A stretch of DNA of 64,000 nucleotides from Pseudomonas sp. P8_229 (GTDB lineage Bacteria; Pseudomonadota; Gammaproteobacteria; Pseudomonadales; Pseudomonadaceae), in contig NZ_CP125378.1 in assembly GCF_034008635.1 (NCBI RefSeq), forward strand, positions 4,836,501 through 4,900,500. Reading direction: 5' to 3'. The notes beneath the pieces are model-generated. The model was not told the origin of the DNA, did not search any database, and saw only the letters and a list, made by a program, of their open reading frames with translations. The first letter of the stretch is position 1. Each line of letters begins with the position of its first letter. The position numbers and the translations under genes were made by a program. Shown here in pieces: positions 52,296 to 61,341 of this stretch.

Positions 52296-52949
52296 TCATT
52301 TCCAGAGGTGGATCGGCCAGCCGGCTTTTTCGGCGTGCTCAAGCAGCACCGGATCCGGATTCACCACATGCGGGAAATCCACCTTCAGCAACAACGGCAA
52401 GTCGTTGCGTGAGTCGGAATAAAAACTCGCGCCTTCAAGATTTTCTTCCTCGGCGTCCAGCCACTCCAGCAAGCGGGTGATCTTGCCTTCGCGGTAGGTC
52501 AGTGTGCCAACGGTGTGGCCGCTGTAAACGCCATGCGCGACTTCCAGTTCGATCCCCAGAATCTCGTCGATGCCGAGTCGGTCGGCAATCGGTCGGACCA
52601 GGTGCGTGCCCGACGCCGAGATCACCAGAATCCGGTCACCCGCCTTGCGATGAGCGGCGATGGTTTTGGTCGCATCGCTGAAGATGATCGGCTCGATGAA
52701 ATCTTCCACCCAAGGCCCGACCAGATGATCGACTTCTTCCGGCGTGCGGCCGATCAATGGCTCCAGGCTGAAGTCCATGTACTCTTCCATGCGCAATTTG
52801 CCATGGCTGTAGGCGTCCATCAGCTCGTCGTTCTTGCGCATGAACGACTCGGGATCGACCCAGCCCAGGCGCCCCATCTGCTCGCTCCAGAGGGTGGCGC
52901 AGTCGCCGTGGATCAGGGTTTCGTCCAGATCAAAAATTGCCAGGGCCAT
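52296..52949 (-). CDS. HAD-IB phosphatase (SerB-like)
   Basis: 217 residues. Motif I is FDLDETLIHGD with the nucleophile Asp7, motif II VISASGTH, and motif IV YSDSRNDLPLL. The helical cap lies between about 15 and 85. The fold is that of phosphoserine phosphatase relatives. It is the last gene of the phosphate-ester/phosphonate operon, 34 bases after the ABC ATPase, so its substrate is probably the phosphorylated product of the imported compound, not phosphoserine. It lacks the cap and Schiff-base Lys expected of phosphonatase PhnX. Confidence 0.86.
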   Translation of the reverse strand: MALAIFDLDETLIHGDCATLWSEQMGRLGWVDPESFMRKNDELMDAYSHGKLRMEEYMDFSLEPLIGRTPEEVDHLVGPWVEDFIEPIIFSDATKTIAAHRKAGDRILVISASGTHLVRPIADRLGIDEILGIELEVAHGVYSGHTVGTLTYREGKITRLLEWLDAEEENLEGASFYSDSRNDLPLLLKVDFPHVVNPDPVLLEHAEKAGWPIHLWK

Positions 52950-52983
52950 CAGTGCAGTTCTCTCTTCAACGTCAGCAAAGTCA

Positions 52984-53973
52984 TCAGGCTACCTCACACA
53001 GGGCCGTCGGATCGATTGAAAGTGCCAGGCGCTGACCGTCGGGATGCAGATCCGCCGCCGAGCGGTTGAGCACGTCCACCACCAGTTCCACGCCACGCGC
53101 CTCGACCCGATAGCGGATCACGTTACCGAGCAGGCTGTGGCTGCGGATCTGCGCGTCGAGTTCGCCATTGAGGCTCAATTCGATGGCTTCCGGACGAATC
53201 GCGATGCGGTGGTTGATCGGCCGTTGCAGCAGCTTCGATGCGTCGTCGGCGTCGAGCAGGTTGTAGTTGCCGATGAAGCCGGCGGCGAACAGATCCACCG
53301 GCGCGGTGTAGAGGGTTTCAGCGTCGCCGCTCTGGACGATTTTCCCTTGGTTCATCAGGAAAATCCGGTCGGACATGGTCAGCGCTTCTTCCTGATCGTG
53401 GGTGACGAAAATAGTGGTCAGGCCGAGTTCGCGCTGGATCTGCCGGATCTGTTCACGCAGGTGTTTGCGAATCCGCGCATCCAGCGCCGACAGCGGTTCA
53501 TCCAGCAGCAGCAAGCGTGGACGGGTGACCAGCGAGCGCGCGAGGGCGACGCGTTGGCACTGACCACCGGAGAGCTGGTGCGGATAGCGGCCGGCGAAGT
53601 CGTTGAGCTCAACCAGTTTCAGCACCTCTGAGACACGCTTGTGGCTGTCGTCGGCATTGACCTTTTGCATCCGCAGGCCGAAGGCAACGTTCTGTTCAAC
53701 GGTCATGTTGGGGAACAGTGCGTAGCTCTGGAACACCATGCCGATCCCGCGTTTTTGCGGGCTCAGCGGCACGATATCGACGCCATCGAGCAGAATCTTG
53801 CCGCCATCCACCGGGGTCAGGCCGGCAATGCAGCGCAGCAGCGTTGACTTGCCGCAACCCGAAGGGCCGAGCAGGGTGACGAATTCGCCCTTGTTGATTT
53901 CGCAGTTGATGTCGCTGAACACCGGGGTGCCGGCGTAGTTTTTCTTCAGGTTCTGGACGCTGACATAGCTCAT
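52984..53973 (-). CDS. ABC transporter ATP-binding protein (organophosphate/phosphonate-type importer)
   Basis: 329 residues. Walker A GPSGCGKSTLL, signature LSGGQCQRVALARSL and Walker B LLLLDEPLSALD sit in the first 230 residues, followed by a C-terminal TOBE-like regulatory domain. It resembles PotA/PhnT/FbpC-type ATPases for polyamines, 2-aminoethylphosphonate or iron. ATG 53973 overlaps the permease stop (ATGA). The longer reading frame to 54654 is only an open antisense-free extension through the permease gene. Confidence 0.88.
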   Translation of the reverse strand: MSYVSVQNLKKNYAGTPVFSDINCEINKGEFVTLLGPSGCGKSTLLRCIAGLTPVDGGKILLDGVDIVPLSPQKRGIGMVFQSYALFPNMTVEQNVAFGLRMQKVNADDSHKRVSEVLKLVELNDFAGRYPHQLSGGQCQRVALARSLVTRPRLLLLDEPLSALDARIRKHLREQIRQIQRELGLTTIFVTHDQEEALTMSDRIFLMNQGKIVQSGDAETLYTAPVDLFAAGFIGNYNLLDADDASKLLQRPINHRIAIRPEAIELSLNGELDAQIRSHSLLGNVIRYRVEARGVELVVDVLNRSAADLHPDGQRLALSIDPTALCEVA

Positions 53974-54770
53974 TCGCTTTTGTCCTTGTTCAAGATGTTG
54001 GCGATCCAGGTCAGGACCAGCACGAAAAAGAAGTACGAGATCACCAGCGCACTGGTGAAGTGACCGCTGCTGTTGCGCATGTTGTTCAGATAAACCTGCA
54101 AGGTTTCGTAACGCGTGCCGACCAGAATGTTGGCAAAGACGAACTCGCCGAAGAGGAACGAGAACGACAGCAGCAATGCGACCATCAGGCCTTTGCGCAG
54201 GTTGGGTAGCACCACCAGGAATGCCGCCTGAAAGGTGCTGGCGCCAAGCAGTTGCGCCGCGTCCATCAAGTCGCGCAGGTTGATCGCTTGCAGGTTGTTG
54301 GTGATCGCCCGGTACATGAACGGCAGCGCCACGGTGAAGTAGCAACCGATCAGGATCCATGGCGTGCCGACCATTGCCAGCGGCCCGGAACCGTAGAGCT
54401 GCAACAGCCCCACCGACGACACCACTGGCGGCACCGCGAAGGGCAGCAGGATCAGGATGTTCATCAGCGCATCGAGTTTCGGAAAGTGGTAATGCACCAC
54501 GAACAGCAGCGGCAGAATCAACACCACCGACAGCACCAGTGCGCCGACGCACACCAGCAACGATTGGCCGAAGGCGTGCAGAAAGCGCGGATCGCTCCAC
54601 AACTGGATATACCATTTGAAGGTGAAGCCGCTGGGCAGGATGGTCGCCGACCAACTGCTGGCGATCGAGTAGATCAGCGTGCCCACCAGCGGCAGCAGCA
54701 GGATCGCGAACAACAGGTAAACCACGACGCGGTGGTAGACGCCGGCCGGGCCGGATTCAGCGCGAGACAT
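53970..54770 (-). CDS. ABC transporter permease 2
   Basis: 266 residues, six helices, with the permease EAA-like loop LRDLMDAAQLLGASTFQAAFLVVLPNLRKGL. Overlaps both neighbouring transporter genes. AGAGGAGC precedes the ATG. With the gene at 54757 it forms the membrane channel. Confidence 0.88.
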   Translation of the reverse strand: MSRAESGPAGVYHRVVVYLLFAILLLPLVGTLIYSIASSWSATILPSGFTFKWYIQLWSDPRFLHAFGQSLLVCVGALVLSVVLILPLLFVVHYHFPKLDALMNILILLPFAVPPVVSSVGLLQLYGSGPLAMVGTPWILIGCYFTVALPFMYRAITNNLQAINLRDLMDAAQLLGASTFQAAFLVVLPNLRKGLMVALLLSFSFLFGEFVFANILVGTRYETLQVYLNNMRNSSGHFTSALVISYFFFVLVLTWIANILNKDKSE

Positions 54771-55602
54771 GGTAGCTCCTCTTCAACAGCAGTTGATGCA
54801 CGACGGTGACGATGGTCATCAACGCCACCAGCACCACGGCCAGCGCGCTGGCGAGGTTCGGGTCCAGCGAAATGTCGCCGGAGACCATCGCCGCGATGCG
54901 GATCGGCAGCACGTTGAAGTTGCCGGTGGTCAAGGCATACACCGTAGCGTAGGCGCCTAGGGCGTTGGCCAGCAGGATCACGAAGGTGCCGAGCAGCGCC
55001 GGGGTCAGCACCGGCAGACCGATGTGGCGCCAGAACTGCCAGCCGTTGGCACCCAGCAGCGCGGCGGACTCGCGCCAGTCTTCACGCAAGGCGTCGAAGG
55101 CCGGGTAGAGCAGCAGCACGCCGAGGGGAATCTGGAAGTAGGTGTAAAGGATGATCAGGCCGGTTTTCGAGTACAGGTTGAAGTCCTGAATGATTCCGGC
55201 CTGCTTGAGCATGATGGTGATGCTGCCGTTGAAGCCGAGCAGGATGATGAAGGCGAAGGCCAGGGGCACGCCGGCGAAGTTGCTGGTCATGTTGGCGAAG
55301 GCATTCACGAAGTTACGCAGTTTCGAGTCGACCCGGCGCAGCGAATACGCACCGAGCACGGCGATGATGATGCCGAACACACTCGACCAGAAGCTGATCT
55401 CGAGGCTGTACTGGATCGCCTGCAGATAGAACTTCGAACTGAAGATCTTGCTGAAGTTTTCGAAGCCCCAGCCGAACTCTTCCGACTGCAGGCTGTTGAT
55501 CATCACCCAGACCAGCGGGGCGATTTCGAACACGATAAAGAACAGGGCGAAGGGCACCAGGCACAAGGCTGCCAGCCATTTGCCGCGAGTCATTGAGTTC
55601 AC
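54757..55602 (-). CDS. ABC transporter permease 1
   Basis: 281 residues, six helices, with the EAA-like loop LREDWRESAALLGANGWQFWRHIGLPVLTPAL. GTG 55602 is chosen because it overlaps the stop of the upstream phosphatase-like gene (GTGA) and has GGGAG eight bases before it; ATG 55593 is the alternative. Partner of the permease that follows. Confidence 0.85.
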   Translation of the reverse strand: MNSMTRGKWLAALCLVPFALFFIVFEIAPLVWVMINSLQSEEFGWGFENFSKIFSSKFYLQAIQYSLEISFWSSVFGIIIAVLGAYSLRRVDSKLRNFVNAFANMTSNFAGVPLAFAFIILLGFNGSITIMLKQAGIIQDFNLYSKTGLIILYTYFQIPLGVLLLYPAFDALREDWRESAALLGANGWQFWRHIGLPVLTPALLGTFVILLANALGAYATVYALTTGNFNVLPIRIAAMVSGDISLDPNLASALAVVLVALMTIVTVVHQLLLKRSYHVSR

Positions 55603-56405
55603 TTGAGCAGCTCCCGGCACACAGGTTTGTCGTGGGGCACGCCGAGCAGTTCGCAGACAGTGCCGCAGATTTCAGTCTGTTTCGGCGCCGCGTCCGCGTT
55701 GAGGCTGAAAGCGTCGCCGAGGACGAACAGCGGCACCTGGCGTTCTTCCGGCAGCAGGCCGTTGTGCGAGCGGTCGTTGTTCATGCCGTGGTCGGCCGTC
55801 ACCAGTACCTGATAACCGGCGTCGAGCCAGCCTTGCAGGCAATCGGCGAGGATGACGTCCGCCGAGCGCGCGCTGTTGCGGTACTGCGAGGAGTCGAGAC
55901 CGTGCTTGTGACCGGCGTCGTCGATGTTCATCGGGTGGATCAGCAAAAAATTCGGCGCATGGCGCAGGCGCAGGTTTTCCGCGTCGGCGAACAGGTGCGA
56001 ATCCGGGTAGTGGTCACTCCAGTAGAAGTGGCCGTGCTGGATCGGCAGCGACAGGTTGTCGGTATGCCGGTCGCGTGCTGCCACGAACGGCGAGCGGTTG
56101 TACAGCTCGCTGACCCAGTGATAGGCCGCCGCCGCGGTTGTCAGGCCGGCGTCGCGGGCGTAGTGATAGATGCTGCGCTGGTTGGACAGGCGCGCAACGT
56201 TGTTGTGGACGATGCCGCTGTCGATTGGCGGTACGCCGGTGAGGATGCATTCGTAAAGCGGTCGGGACAGGGCCGGCAACTCGCACTCCAACTGGTAGAG
56301 CGCCGCGCGTCCTGCGCCAACGTAAGCCTGCAGATGCCCCATGGCGTGCCGCGCGACTTCAAAGTTGAGGCCGTCGAGCACGACAAGGATGACGTTGTGC
56401 TTCAT
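55599..56405 (-). CDS. Alkaline-phosphatase-superfamily hydrolase (nucleotide pyrophosphatase / phosphonoacetate hydrolase-like)
   Basis: 268 residues, cytoplasmic (no signal). The metal-binding pattern of the superfamily is intact: VVLDGLN near the start, a nucleophile region LPALSRPLYECILTGVPP, DDAGHKHG, and TADHGMNND. It is shorter than most phosphodiesterases of this fold. Placement between the binding protein and the permeases suggests it hydrolyses the imported phospho-compound. ATG 56405 follows a REPIN; a longer frame would translate that repeat and is rejected. Confidence 0.83.
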   Translation of the reverse strand: MKHNVILVVLDGLNFEVARHAMGHLQAYVGAGRAALYQLECELPALSRPLYECILTGVPPIDSGIVHNNVARLSNQRSIYHYARDAGLTTAAAAYHWVSELYNRSPFVAARDRHTDNLSLPIQHGHFYWSDHYPDSHLFADAENLRLRHAPNFLLIHPMNIDDAGHKHGLDSSQYRNSARSADVILADCLQGWLDAGYQVLVTADHGMNNDRSHNGLLPEERQVPLFVLGDAFSLNADAAPKQTEICGTVCELLGVPHDKPVCRELLK

Positions 56406-56458
56406 AGGGGCAAAAACTCCGCGAAAAACAGGAAATTCAAATTCAACCTGGATCCCCT

Positions 56459-56545
56459 GTGGGAGCGGGCTTGCTCGCGAATGCGGAGTGTCAGTCGATA
56501 ATTCTTGACTGATCCACCGCATTCGCGAGCAAGCCCGCTCCCACA
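56459..56545. repeat. REPIN inside the transporter operon
   Basis: Arms TGTGGGAGCGGGCTTGCTCG and CGAGCAAGCCCGCTCCCACA about 45 bases apart, between the binding-protein gene and the hydrolase gene. A stem here could let the binding protein be made in excess over the membrane parts. Confidence 0.9.
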
Positions 56546-56585
56546 TTTGGATCTCCAACAAATCACACAGAGGTGATTCGCCGCC

Positions 56586-57653
56586 TTACTTCATCTCGAC
56601 GATGACTTCTTCGTTCCACTTCTGCGGCAGGGCCTTGGAGGTTTTTTCCCAGGCGTCGGCGTCCTTGATCGGCGTGACCTTCTTGTACTGCTCGTTCGGC
56701 AGCAGCTTGGCTTTCACGTCTTCCGGCAGTTGCAGGTGTTCGGCGCGGATTGGGCGAGCATTGCCGCGAGCGAGGTTGGTCTGGCCGGCGTCGCTGAAAA
56801 TGTATTCGCGGGTCAGCTTGGCGGCGTTCGGGTTTTTCGCGTACTTGTTGATGATGGTGGTGTAGCCGGAAATCACCGAGCCGTCGGACGGGATCAGCAC
56901 CACGTAGTCATCCGGGTTGGCCATCTTGGCTTTGTAGCTCAGACCGTTGAAGTCCCAGACCACACCGACTTCGATCTCGCCTTTTTCCATGGTGGCGATG
57001 GTCGGGTTGGCCATCGACAGGCGACCCTGCTTGGCGATGTCTGCAAACAGCAGCAGGGCCGGCTGGATGTTCTTCTCGTCGCCACCGTTGGCCAGGGCGG
57101 CGGCGAGAACGCCGTTGGCGGCTTGCGCAGCGGTGCTCACGTCACCGATCGAGACCTTGTATTTGCCGCCCTTGAGGTCAGCCCATTTGGTCGGTACTTC
57201 GGAACCGTGCAGCAGCTTCTTGTTGACGATGAAGGCGATGGTGCCGGTGTAGGCCAGTGCCCAGTTGCCGTCCTTGTCCTTGGCCCAGGCCGGAACCTGA
57301 TCCCAGGTGCTTGGCTTGTACGGTTGCACTACGCCCTGCTTGACCGCGATCGGGCCGAAGGCGGCACCGACGTCGCCGATGTCGGCGGTGGCGTTGTCTT
57401 TTTCAGCGGCGAACTTGGCGATTTCCTGGGCCGAGCTCATGTCGGTGTCAATGTGTTTCAGGCCGTAGGTCTTGGCCAGGTCTTCCCAGGTGCCTTTCCA
57501 GTTGGCCCAGTCATCGGGCATGCCGACGCTGTTGACGGCGCCTTCCGCTTTCGCAGCGGCTTCGAGGGTTTTCAGGTCGGTGTCGGCCGCCATGGCGGCG
57601 GTGCACATTGCAATGGTCGAGCCTAACAGTGTTGCCAGGAAAAGCTGTTTCAT
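56586..57653 (-). CDS. ABC transporter periplasmic substrate-binding protein
   Basis: 355 residues with a Sec signal (MKQLFLATLLGSTIAMCTAAMAAD) and the bilobed fold of the iron/polyamine/phosphonate binding group (DIGDVGAAFGPIAVKQGVVQPYKPSTWDQVP, VGVVWDFNGLSYKAKMANPDD). AAGGAG lies eight bases upstream. It is the first gene of the operon and faces the divergent UTRA regulator. The ligand is unknown; neighbours suggest a phosphate ester or phosphonate. Confidence 0.88.
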   Translation of the reverse strand: MKQLFLATLLGSTIAMCTAAMAADTDLKTLEAAAKAEGAVNSVGMPDDWANWKGTWEDLAKTYGLKHIDTDMSSAQEIAKFAAEKDNATADIGDVGAAFGPIAVKQGVVQPYKPSTWDQVPAWAKDKDGNWALAYTGTIAFIVNKKLLHGSEVPTKWADLKGGKYKVSIGDVSTAAQAANGVLAAALANGGDEKNIQPALLLFADIAKQGRLSMANPTIATMEKGEIEVGVVWDFNGLSYKAKMANPDDYVVLIPSDGSVISGYTTIINKYAKNPNAAKLTREYIFSDAGQTNLARGNARPIRAEHLQLPEDVKAKLLPNEQYKKVTPIKDADAWEKTSKALPQKWNEEVIVEMK

Positions 57654-57698
57654 TCCGAAGCTCCTTGGTCGTGTTCAACGCTGCGATTGCGGTTTGTG

Positions 57699-57712
57699 TT
57701 GGTCTAGGTCAG
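57699..57712. promoter_or_regulatory. Candidate GntR/UTRA operator near the binding-protein gene
   Basis: TTGGTCTAGGTCAG is an imperfect palindrome centred on CTAG. It shares GGTCTAG with the site at 57979. A further half-match, TAGACCAAGGTC, lies near 57814. Confidence 0.5.
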
Positions 57713-57978
57713 CAATACCTGAGCCAATTTAAGGGGGCTGGATGACACTTTGATGTCGGCGCGGGTCCGGCAGGGCTTTTATTGGCCCGGTTCTGGCGCT
57801 TGCCCGGTAAGCGTAGACCAAGGTCAAAGCCCCGGTTGGCAAGGGACTTGGCCGATGTATTGCAAGTCATGAGGGCGACCGTCGGGCGGGTTTGTCATCT
57901 CTCGGTCATCTGCACTGCCTAGGCTTGCAACACATGGAAACGGCTTGCAGGCCGTGCAGTTTTTGCCCTGAAACAGTG

Positions 57979-57992
57979 CTGGTCTAGTCCAG
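57979..57992. promoter_or_regulatory. Candidate GntR/UTRA operator near the regulator gene
   Basis: CTGGTCTAGTCCAG is a near-perfect palindrome (CTGGnCTAGnCCAG), 14 bases before the regulator start. Confidence 0.55.
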
Positions 57993-58005
57993 ATAGGTAA
58001 CGTTG

Positions 58006-58719
58006 ATGCGCGATGAGGCAACAAAAGCGGTGACAGCCATCGGCCAGGTGCTGCAGGAGCAGCTCGATCACGGCCTGTTGGCGCCGGGCAGCAAGCTGCC
58101 GGCCGAGCGCAAGCTCAGTGAGTTGTTCGGTACCACGCGCATCACAGTGCGTGAGGCGCTGTTGCAGCTGGAGGCACAGGGACAGATTTATCGTGAGGAG
58201 CGGCGCGGCTGGTTCGTCTCGCCGCCGCGTCTGGCGTACAACCTGATGCAGCGCAGTCACTTTCACGCGATGGTCAGTGCGCAGGGGCGAGTGCCGTCGA
58301 CCGAGGTGATTTCGGCGCGCCTGCAACCGGCTTCGGCGGCGGTGTGTGCGTGGTTGCAGTTGCCGGCGTTGTCGAGCGTGATTCAGATTTGCCGGTCGCG
58401 GCGCATTGATGGGCGATTGGTGTTGTATGTGGAGCACTATCTGAATCCGCAGTTTTTTCCGGGGATTCTGGGGTTTGATTTGAATCAGTCGATTACCGAG
58501 TTGTATGCGCGGCATTACGATTTGCACTATGGGCGGGTGCGGTTCGAGATTGTGCCTACGTCACTGTCTGTGGATGCGGCGGCGGCTTTGCGGGTTTCTG
58601 TGGGGAGTCCGGGATTGAGGATTGCTCGGGTTAATTATGATCAGCATGAGCGGTTGATTGATTGTGATCTGGAGTTTTGGCGGCATGATGCGATTCACGT
58701 GGGTGTAGATGTGGTTTGA
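58006..58719 (+). CDS. GntR family regulator with UTRA ligand domain
   Basis: 237 residues. The N-terminal winged helix is GSKLPAERKLSELFGTTRITVREALLQLEAQGQIYREERRGWFVSPP. The UTRA domain (about 95-235) ends RIARVNYDQHERLIDCDLEFWRHDAIHVGVDV. AGGTAACG precedes ATG 58006; the TTG one codon earlier is less likely. UTRA members of this type often sense phosphonates or sugar phosphates. It is divergent from the transporter operon and is its likely regulator. Confidence 0.9.
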   Translation: MRDEATKAVTAIGQVLQEQLDHGLLAPGSKLPAERKLSELFGTTRITVREALLQLEAQGQIYREERRGWFVSPPRLAYNLMQRSHFHAMVSAQGRVPSTEVISARLQPASAAVCAWLQLPALSSVIQICRSRRIDGRLVLYVEHYLNPQFFPGILGFDLNQSITELYARHYDLHYGRVRFEIVPTSLSVDAAAALRVSVGSPGLRIARVNYDQHERLIDCDLEFWRHDAIHVGVDVV

Positions 58720-58779
58720 GCGTTTGACCTTGGCGGCCTTTGGGCCGACCAGGTTCTTGTTGATGGGGTGAATATCCGT

Positions 58780-59075
58780 TTCTTCGGTTGCTGCCGCTGA
58801 CGGTTTCGCCCTGACGGCGAGTCACTTTTCCAGACGCCGAAAAGTAACCAAAAGGCTTGGCCCCGGCGTTCGGCCCTCGCCGTGGCTCGGGTTCCTTCGT
58901 TCCGGAATTGATCCGGGCGCATCGCCTCCGGTTTGCTTCGCTGCACCTCCTCTCGATGTGTTCGACTTCGTCGAACGGTCGCTGCGCTCCCACCCCCGGA
59001 TCAATCCCTCCACTCAGCCTTCCGATGGGGCCGGTACGGCAAGATCAAGAGCTGCAGCCGAGCTTGCGCTCATCC
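58780..59075. repeat. Non-coding element with nested inverted repeats
   Basis: No credible gene lies between 58720 and 59118. The stretch has several stem-loops: GTCACTTTTC with GAAAAGTAAC (58821-58848), TTGATCCGGG with CCCGGATCAA (58908-58917 and 58994-59003), and GTTCGAC with GTCGAAC (58960-58976). Short ORFs on both strands look like artefacts of GC-rich repeat sequence. It may belong to a dispersed pseudomonad repeat family longer than REP; I cannot confirm this without a search. Confidence 0.55.
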
Positions 59076-59118
59076 TGTTGAGTGGTGAGAAGCATGCGGT
59101 CGGCTTTTGCTTTTCTGT

Positions 59119-59917
59119 AGGCCTTCGCCTGCTCGCGATGGCGGCCTGACAGCCGACCAATCTACCACTGAATACACCCAATCCCACTGTGTGCGGGCTT
59201 GCTCGCGATGGCGGCCTGACAGCCGACCAATCTACAACTGAATACACCCAATCCCACTGTGGGAGCGGGCTTGCTCGCGAAGGCGACCTGCCAGACAACC
59301 AATCTACAACTGAATACACCCAATCCCGCTGTGTGCGGGCTTGCTCGCGAAGACGGCCTGACAGCCGACCAATCTACCACTGAATACACCCAATCCCACT
59401 GTGTGCGGGCTTGCTTGCGATGGCGGCCTTGACAGCCGACCAATCTACCACTGAATACACCCAATCCCACTGTGTGCGGGCTTGCTCGCGATGGCGGCCT
59501 GACAGCCGACTAATCTACCACTGAATACACCCAATCCCGCTGTGTGCGGGCTTGCTCGCGAAGACGGCCTGACAGCCGACCAATCTACCACTGAATACAC
59601 CCAATCCCACTGTGTGCGGGCTTGCTCGCGAAGACGGCCTGACAGCCGACCAATCTACCACTGAATACACCCAATCCCACTGTGTGCGGGCTTGCTCGCG
59701 ATGGCGGCCTGACAGCCGACCAATCTACAACTGAATACACCCAATCCCACTGTGGGAGCGGGCTTGCTCGCGAAGGCGACCTGCCAGACAACCAATCTAC
59801 AACTGAATACACCCAATCCCGCTGTGTGCGGGCTTGCTCGCGAAGACGGCCTGCCAGCCGACCAATCTACAACTGAATACACCCAATCCCGCTGTGGGAG
59901 CGAACCTGCTCGCGAAG
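59119..59917. repeat. Tandem array of about 11 copies of a 70-bp REP-containing unit
   Basis: GAATACACCCAATCCC recurs 11 times at steps of 70 to 72 bases (first A of AATAC at 59171, 59241, 59313, 59383, 59454, 59524, 59594, 59664, 59734, 59806, 59876). Each unit also contains the REP core GGGCTTGCTCGCGA and CAGCCGACCAATCTAC or a close variant. Units 1-4 are repeated as units 8-11 with an exact 493-base shift, including the two units that carry the longer GTGGGAGCG form. Confidence 0.95.
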
Positions 59918-59940
59918 CCGCCCCCACAATCCCCCCATAT

Positions 59941-61275
59941 CTATCTGGCAGCCTCAGCATTTCCATACAAATAATCCGTCGCCAGCGACGCCATCGTCCT
60001 CACCCCAACCACCAGCGCCGACTCATCCACAAAGAACCCCGGATTGTGATTCGGCGCGGCCTTGCTCATGTCCTGATCCCGTGGCGTGACCCCGAGAAAC
60101 ACAAACAGCCCGGGCACTTCCTTGGCAAAGAACGAGAAGTCTTCCGCGCCACCCACCAGCGGTGCATTCACCACGTCGTCCTTGGCTGCCCATTTCAAAG
60201 TCGGCAGCATTTTTTCGGTCAGCGCCGGGTTGTTGATGGTCGGGTCGTATTTTTCGATGATGGTCACGTCAGCTTTCGCACCACCGCTTTCGGCGATTTT
60301 TTCGATGGTCTGGCGCACGTCCGCGTGCAGTTTCTGGCGGATGCCGTAGTCGTAGGAGCGAATGGTTCCGCTCATGTCCACGGACTCGGGAATGATGTTG
60401 TAGCGGGTGCCGCCGTTGATGGTGCCGATGCTGACCACCGACGGATACGACGAGATGTCGGTACGGCGGCTGACCACGGTTTGCAGGCCGACGATGGTTT
60501 GCGCGCCGACGGTGATCGGGTCGATGCCGTCCCAGGGGCGGCCGGCGTGGGTCTGTTTGCCGAGGATTCTGATGCGCAGGTCGTCGGAGCTGGCCAGTGT
60601 GGCGCCGGGGCGGTAGGCGATCTGGCCGGCGGGGACTCCGGCCCAGACGTGCAGGCCGAAGACGGCGTCGGGTTTGGGCGATTTCATCACGCCTTCCTCG
60701 ACCATCATTTTCGCGCCCCAGGTGTTTTTGCCGTCGGGGATGAAGTCGCTCGGGCCTTCTTCGGCGGGCTGGAAGTAGAACACCACGGTGCCGGGCAGGG
60801 TGTCGCGCAGGCCTGTGAGAATTTTCGCGGTGCTCAGCAGGATCGCGGTGTGCGCGTCGTGGCCGCAGGCGTGCATCACGTCGACTTCTTTGTCCAGATA
60901 AGTGCCTTTGGCTTTCGAGGCGAATGGCAGGTCGCCGACTTCCTTGACCGGCAGTGCGTCCATGTCGGCGCGCAGGGCCACGGTCGGGCCGGGCAGGGCG
61001 CCTTTGAGGATGGCGACCACGCCGGTGCGGGCGACGTTGGTTTTGACTTCCAGGCCCAGCGCCTTGAGTTGTTTGGCGACCAACTCCGAGGTGCGTTTTT
61101 CGCTGTTGCCGAGTTCCGGGTGGGCGTGGATGTCGCGGCGGGTTTCCAGCAGTTCCGGTTCAAGTGCCTTGGCTTGCGCGGCGATGTGTTCGCGGGTGCT
61201 GTCCAGGGGGGCAGCACCGGCGTGGCCGGCGACCAGGCTGAGCAGAAGGGCTTGGGCAATGCGGGTCAGTTGCAT
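59941..61275 (-). CDS. M20 family amidohydrolase/peptidase, exported
   Basis: 444 residues with a Sec signal (MQLTRIAQALLLSLVAGHAGAAP), so periplasmic. Metal-binding residues: HACGHDAHTA (Cys and His), QPAEEGPSDF with the catalytic Glu, FGLHVWAG, and the C-terminal NHNPGFFVD. The dimerisation lid lies near 215-330. It is of the hippurate/IAA-amino-acid hydrolase branch, cleaving N-acyl amino acids. GGAG lies eight bases upstream. It ends 24 bases after the repeat array. Confidence 0.9.
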   Translation of the reverse strand: MQLTRIAQALLLSLVAGHAGAAPLDSTREHIAAQAKALEPELLETRRDIHAHPELGNSEKRTSELVAKQLKALGLEVKTNVARTGVVAILKGALPGPTVALRADMDALPVKEVGDLPFASKAKGTYLDKEVDVMHACGHDAHTAILLSTAKILTGLRDTLPGTVVFYFQPAEEGPSDFIPDGKNTWGAKMMVEEGVMKSPKPDAVFGLHVWAGVPAGQIAYRPGATLASSDDLRIRILGKQTHAGRPWDGIDPITVGAQTIVGLQTVVSRRTDISSYPSVVSIGTINGGTRYNIIPESVDMSGTIRSYDYGIRQKLHADVRQTIEKIAESGGAKADVTIIEKYDPTINNPALTEKMLPTLKWAAKDDVVNAPLVGGAEDFSFFAKEVPGLFVFLGVTPRDQDMSKAAPNHNPGFFVDESALVVGVRTMASLATDYLYGNAEAAR

Positions 61276-61341
61276 CGGGTTTCTCCATGGTTATTGTTTT
61301 TCTGGCTTCCCTGCCTGTGACCCGCACATTGCGCCCAAGTG

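Noticed and set aside
53974-54654. N-terminal extension of the ABC ATPase to 556 residues
   Set aside because: The extra part overlaps the permease gene in another frame and lacks any domain; the ATPase starts at 53973 in an ATGA overlap.
58631-59149. Several short ORFs on both strands after the UTRA regulator
   Set aside because: They cover a stem-loop-rich repeat-like element, overlap one another and have no ribosome sites.
59119-59917. CRISPR-like array of regular repeats
   Set aside because: The full 70-bp unit is repeated, with no unique spacers between conserved repeats, units carry REP cores, and no cas gene is present.
59752-61320. 522-codon open frame on the + strand
   Set aside because: Starts in the repeat array and runs antisense to the M20 hydrolase; no protein features.
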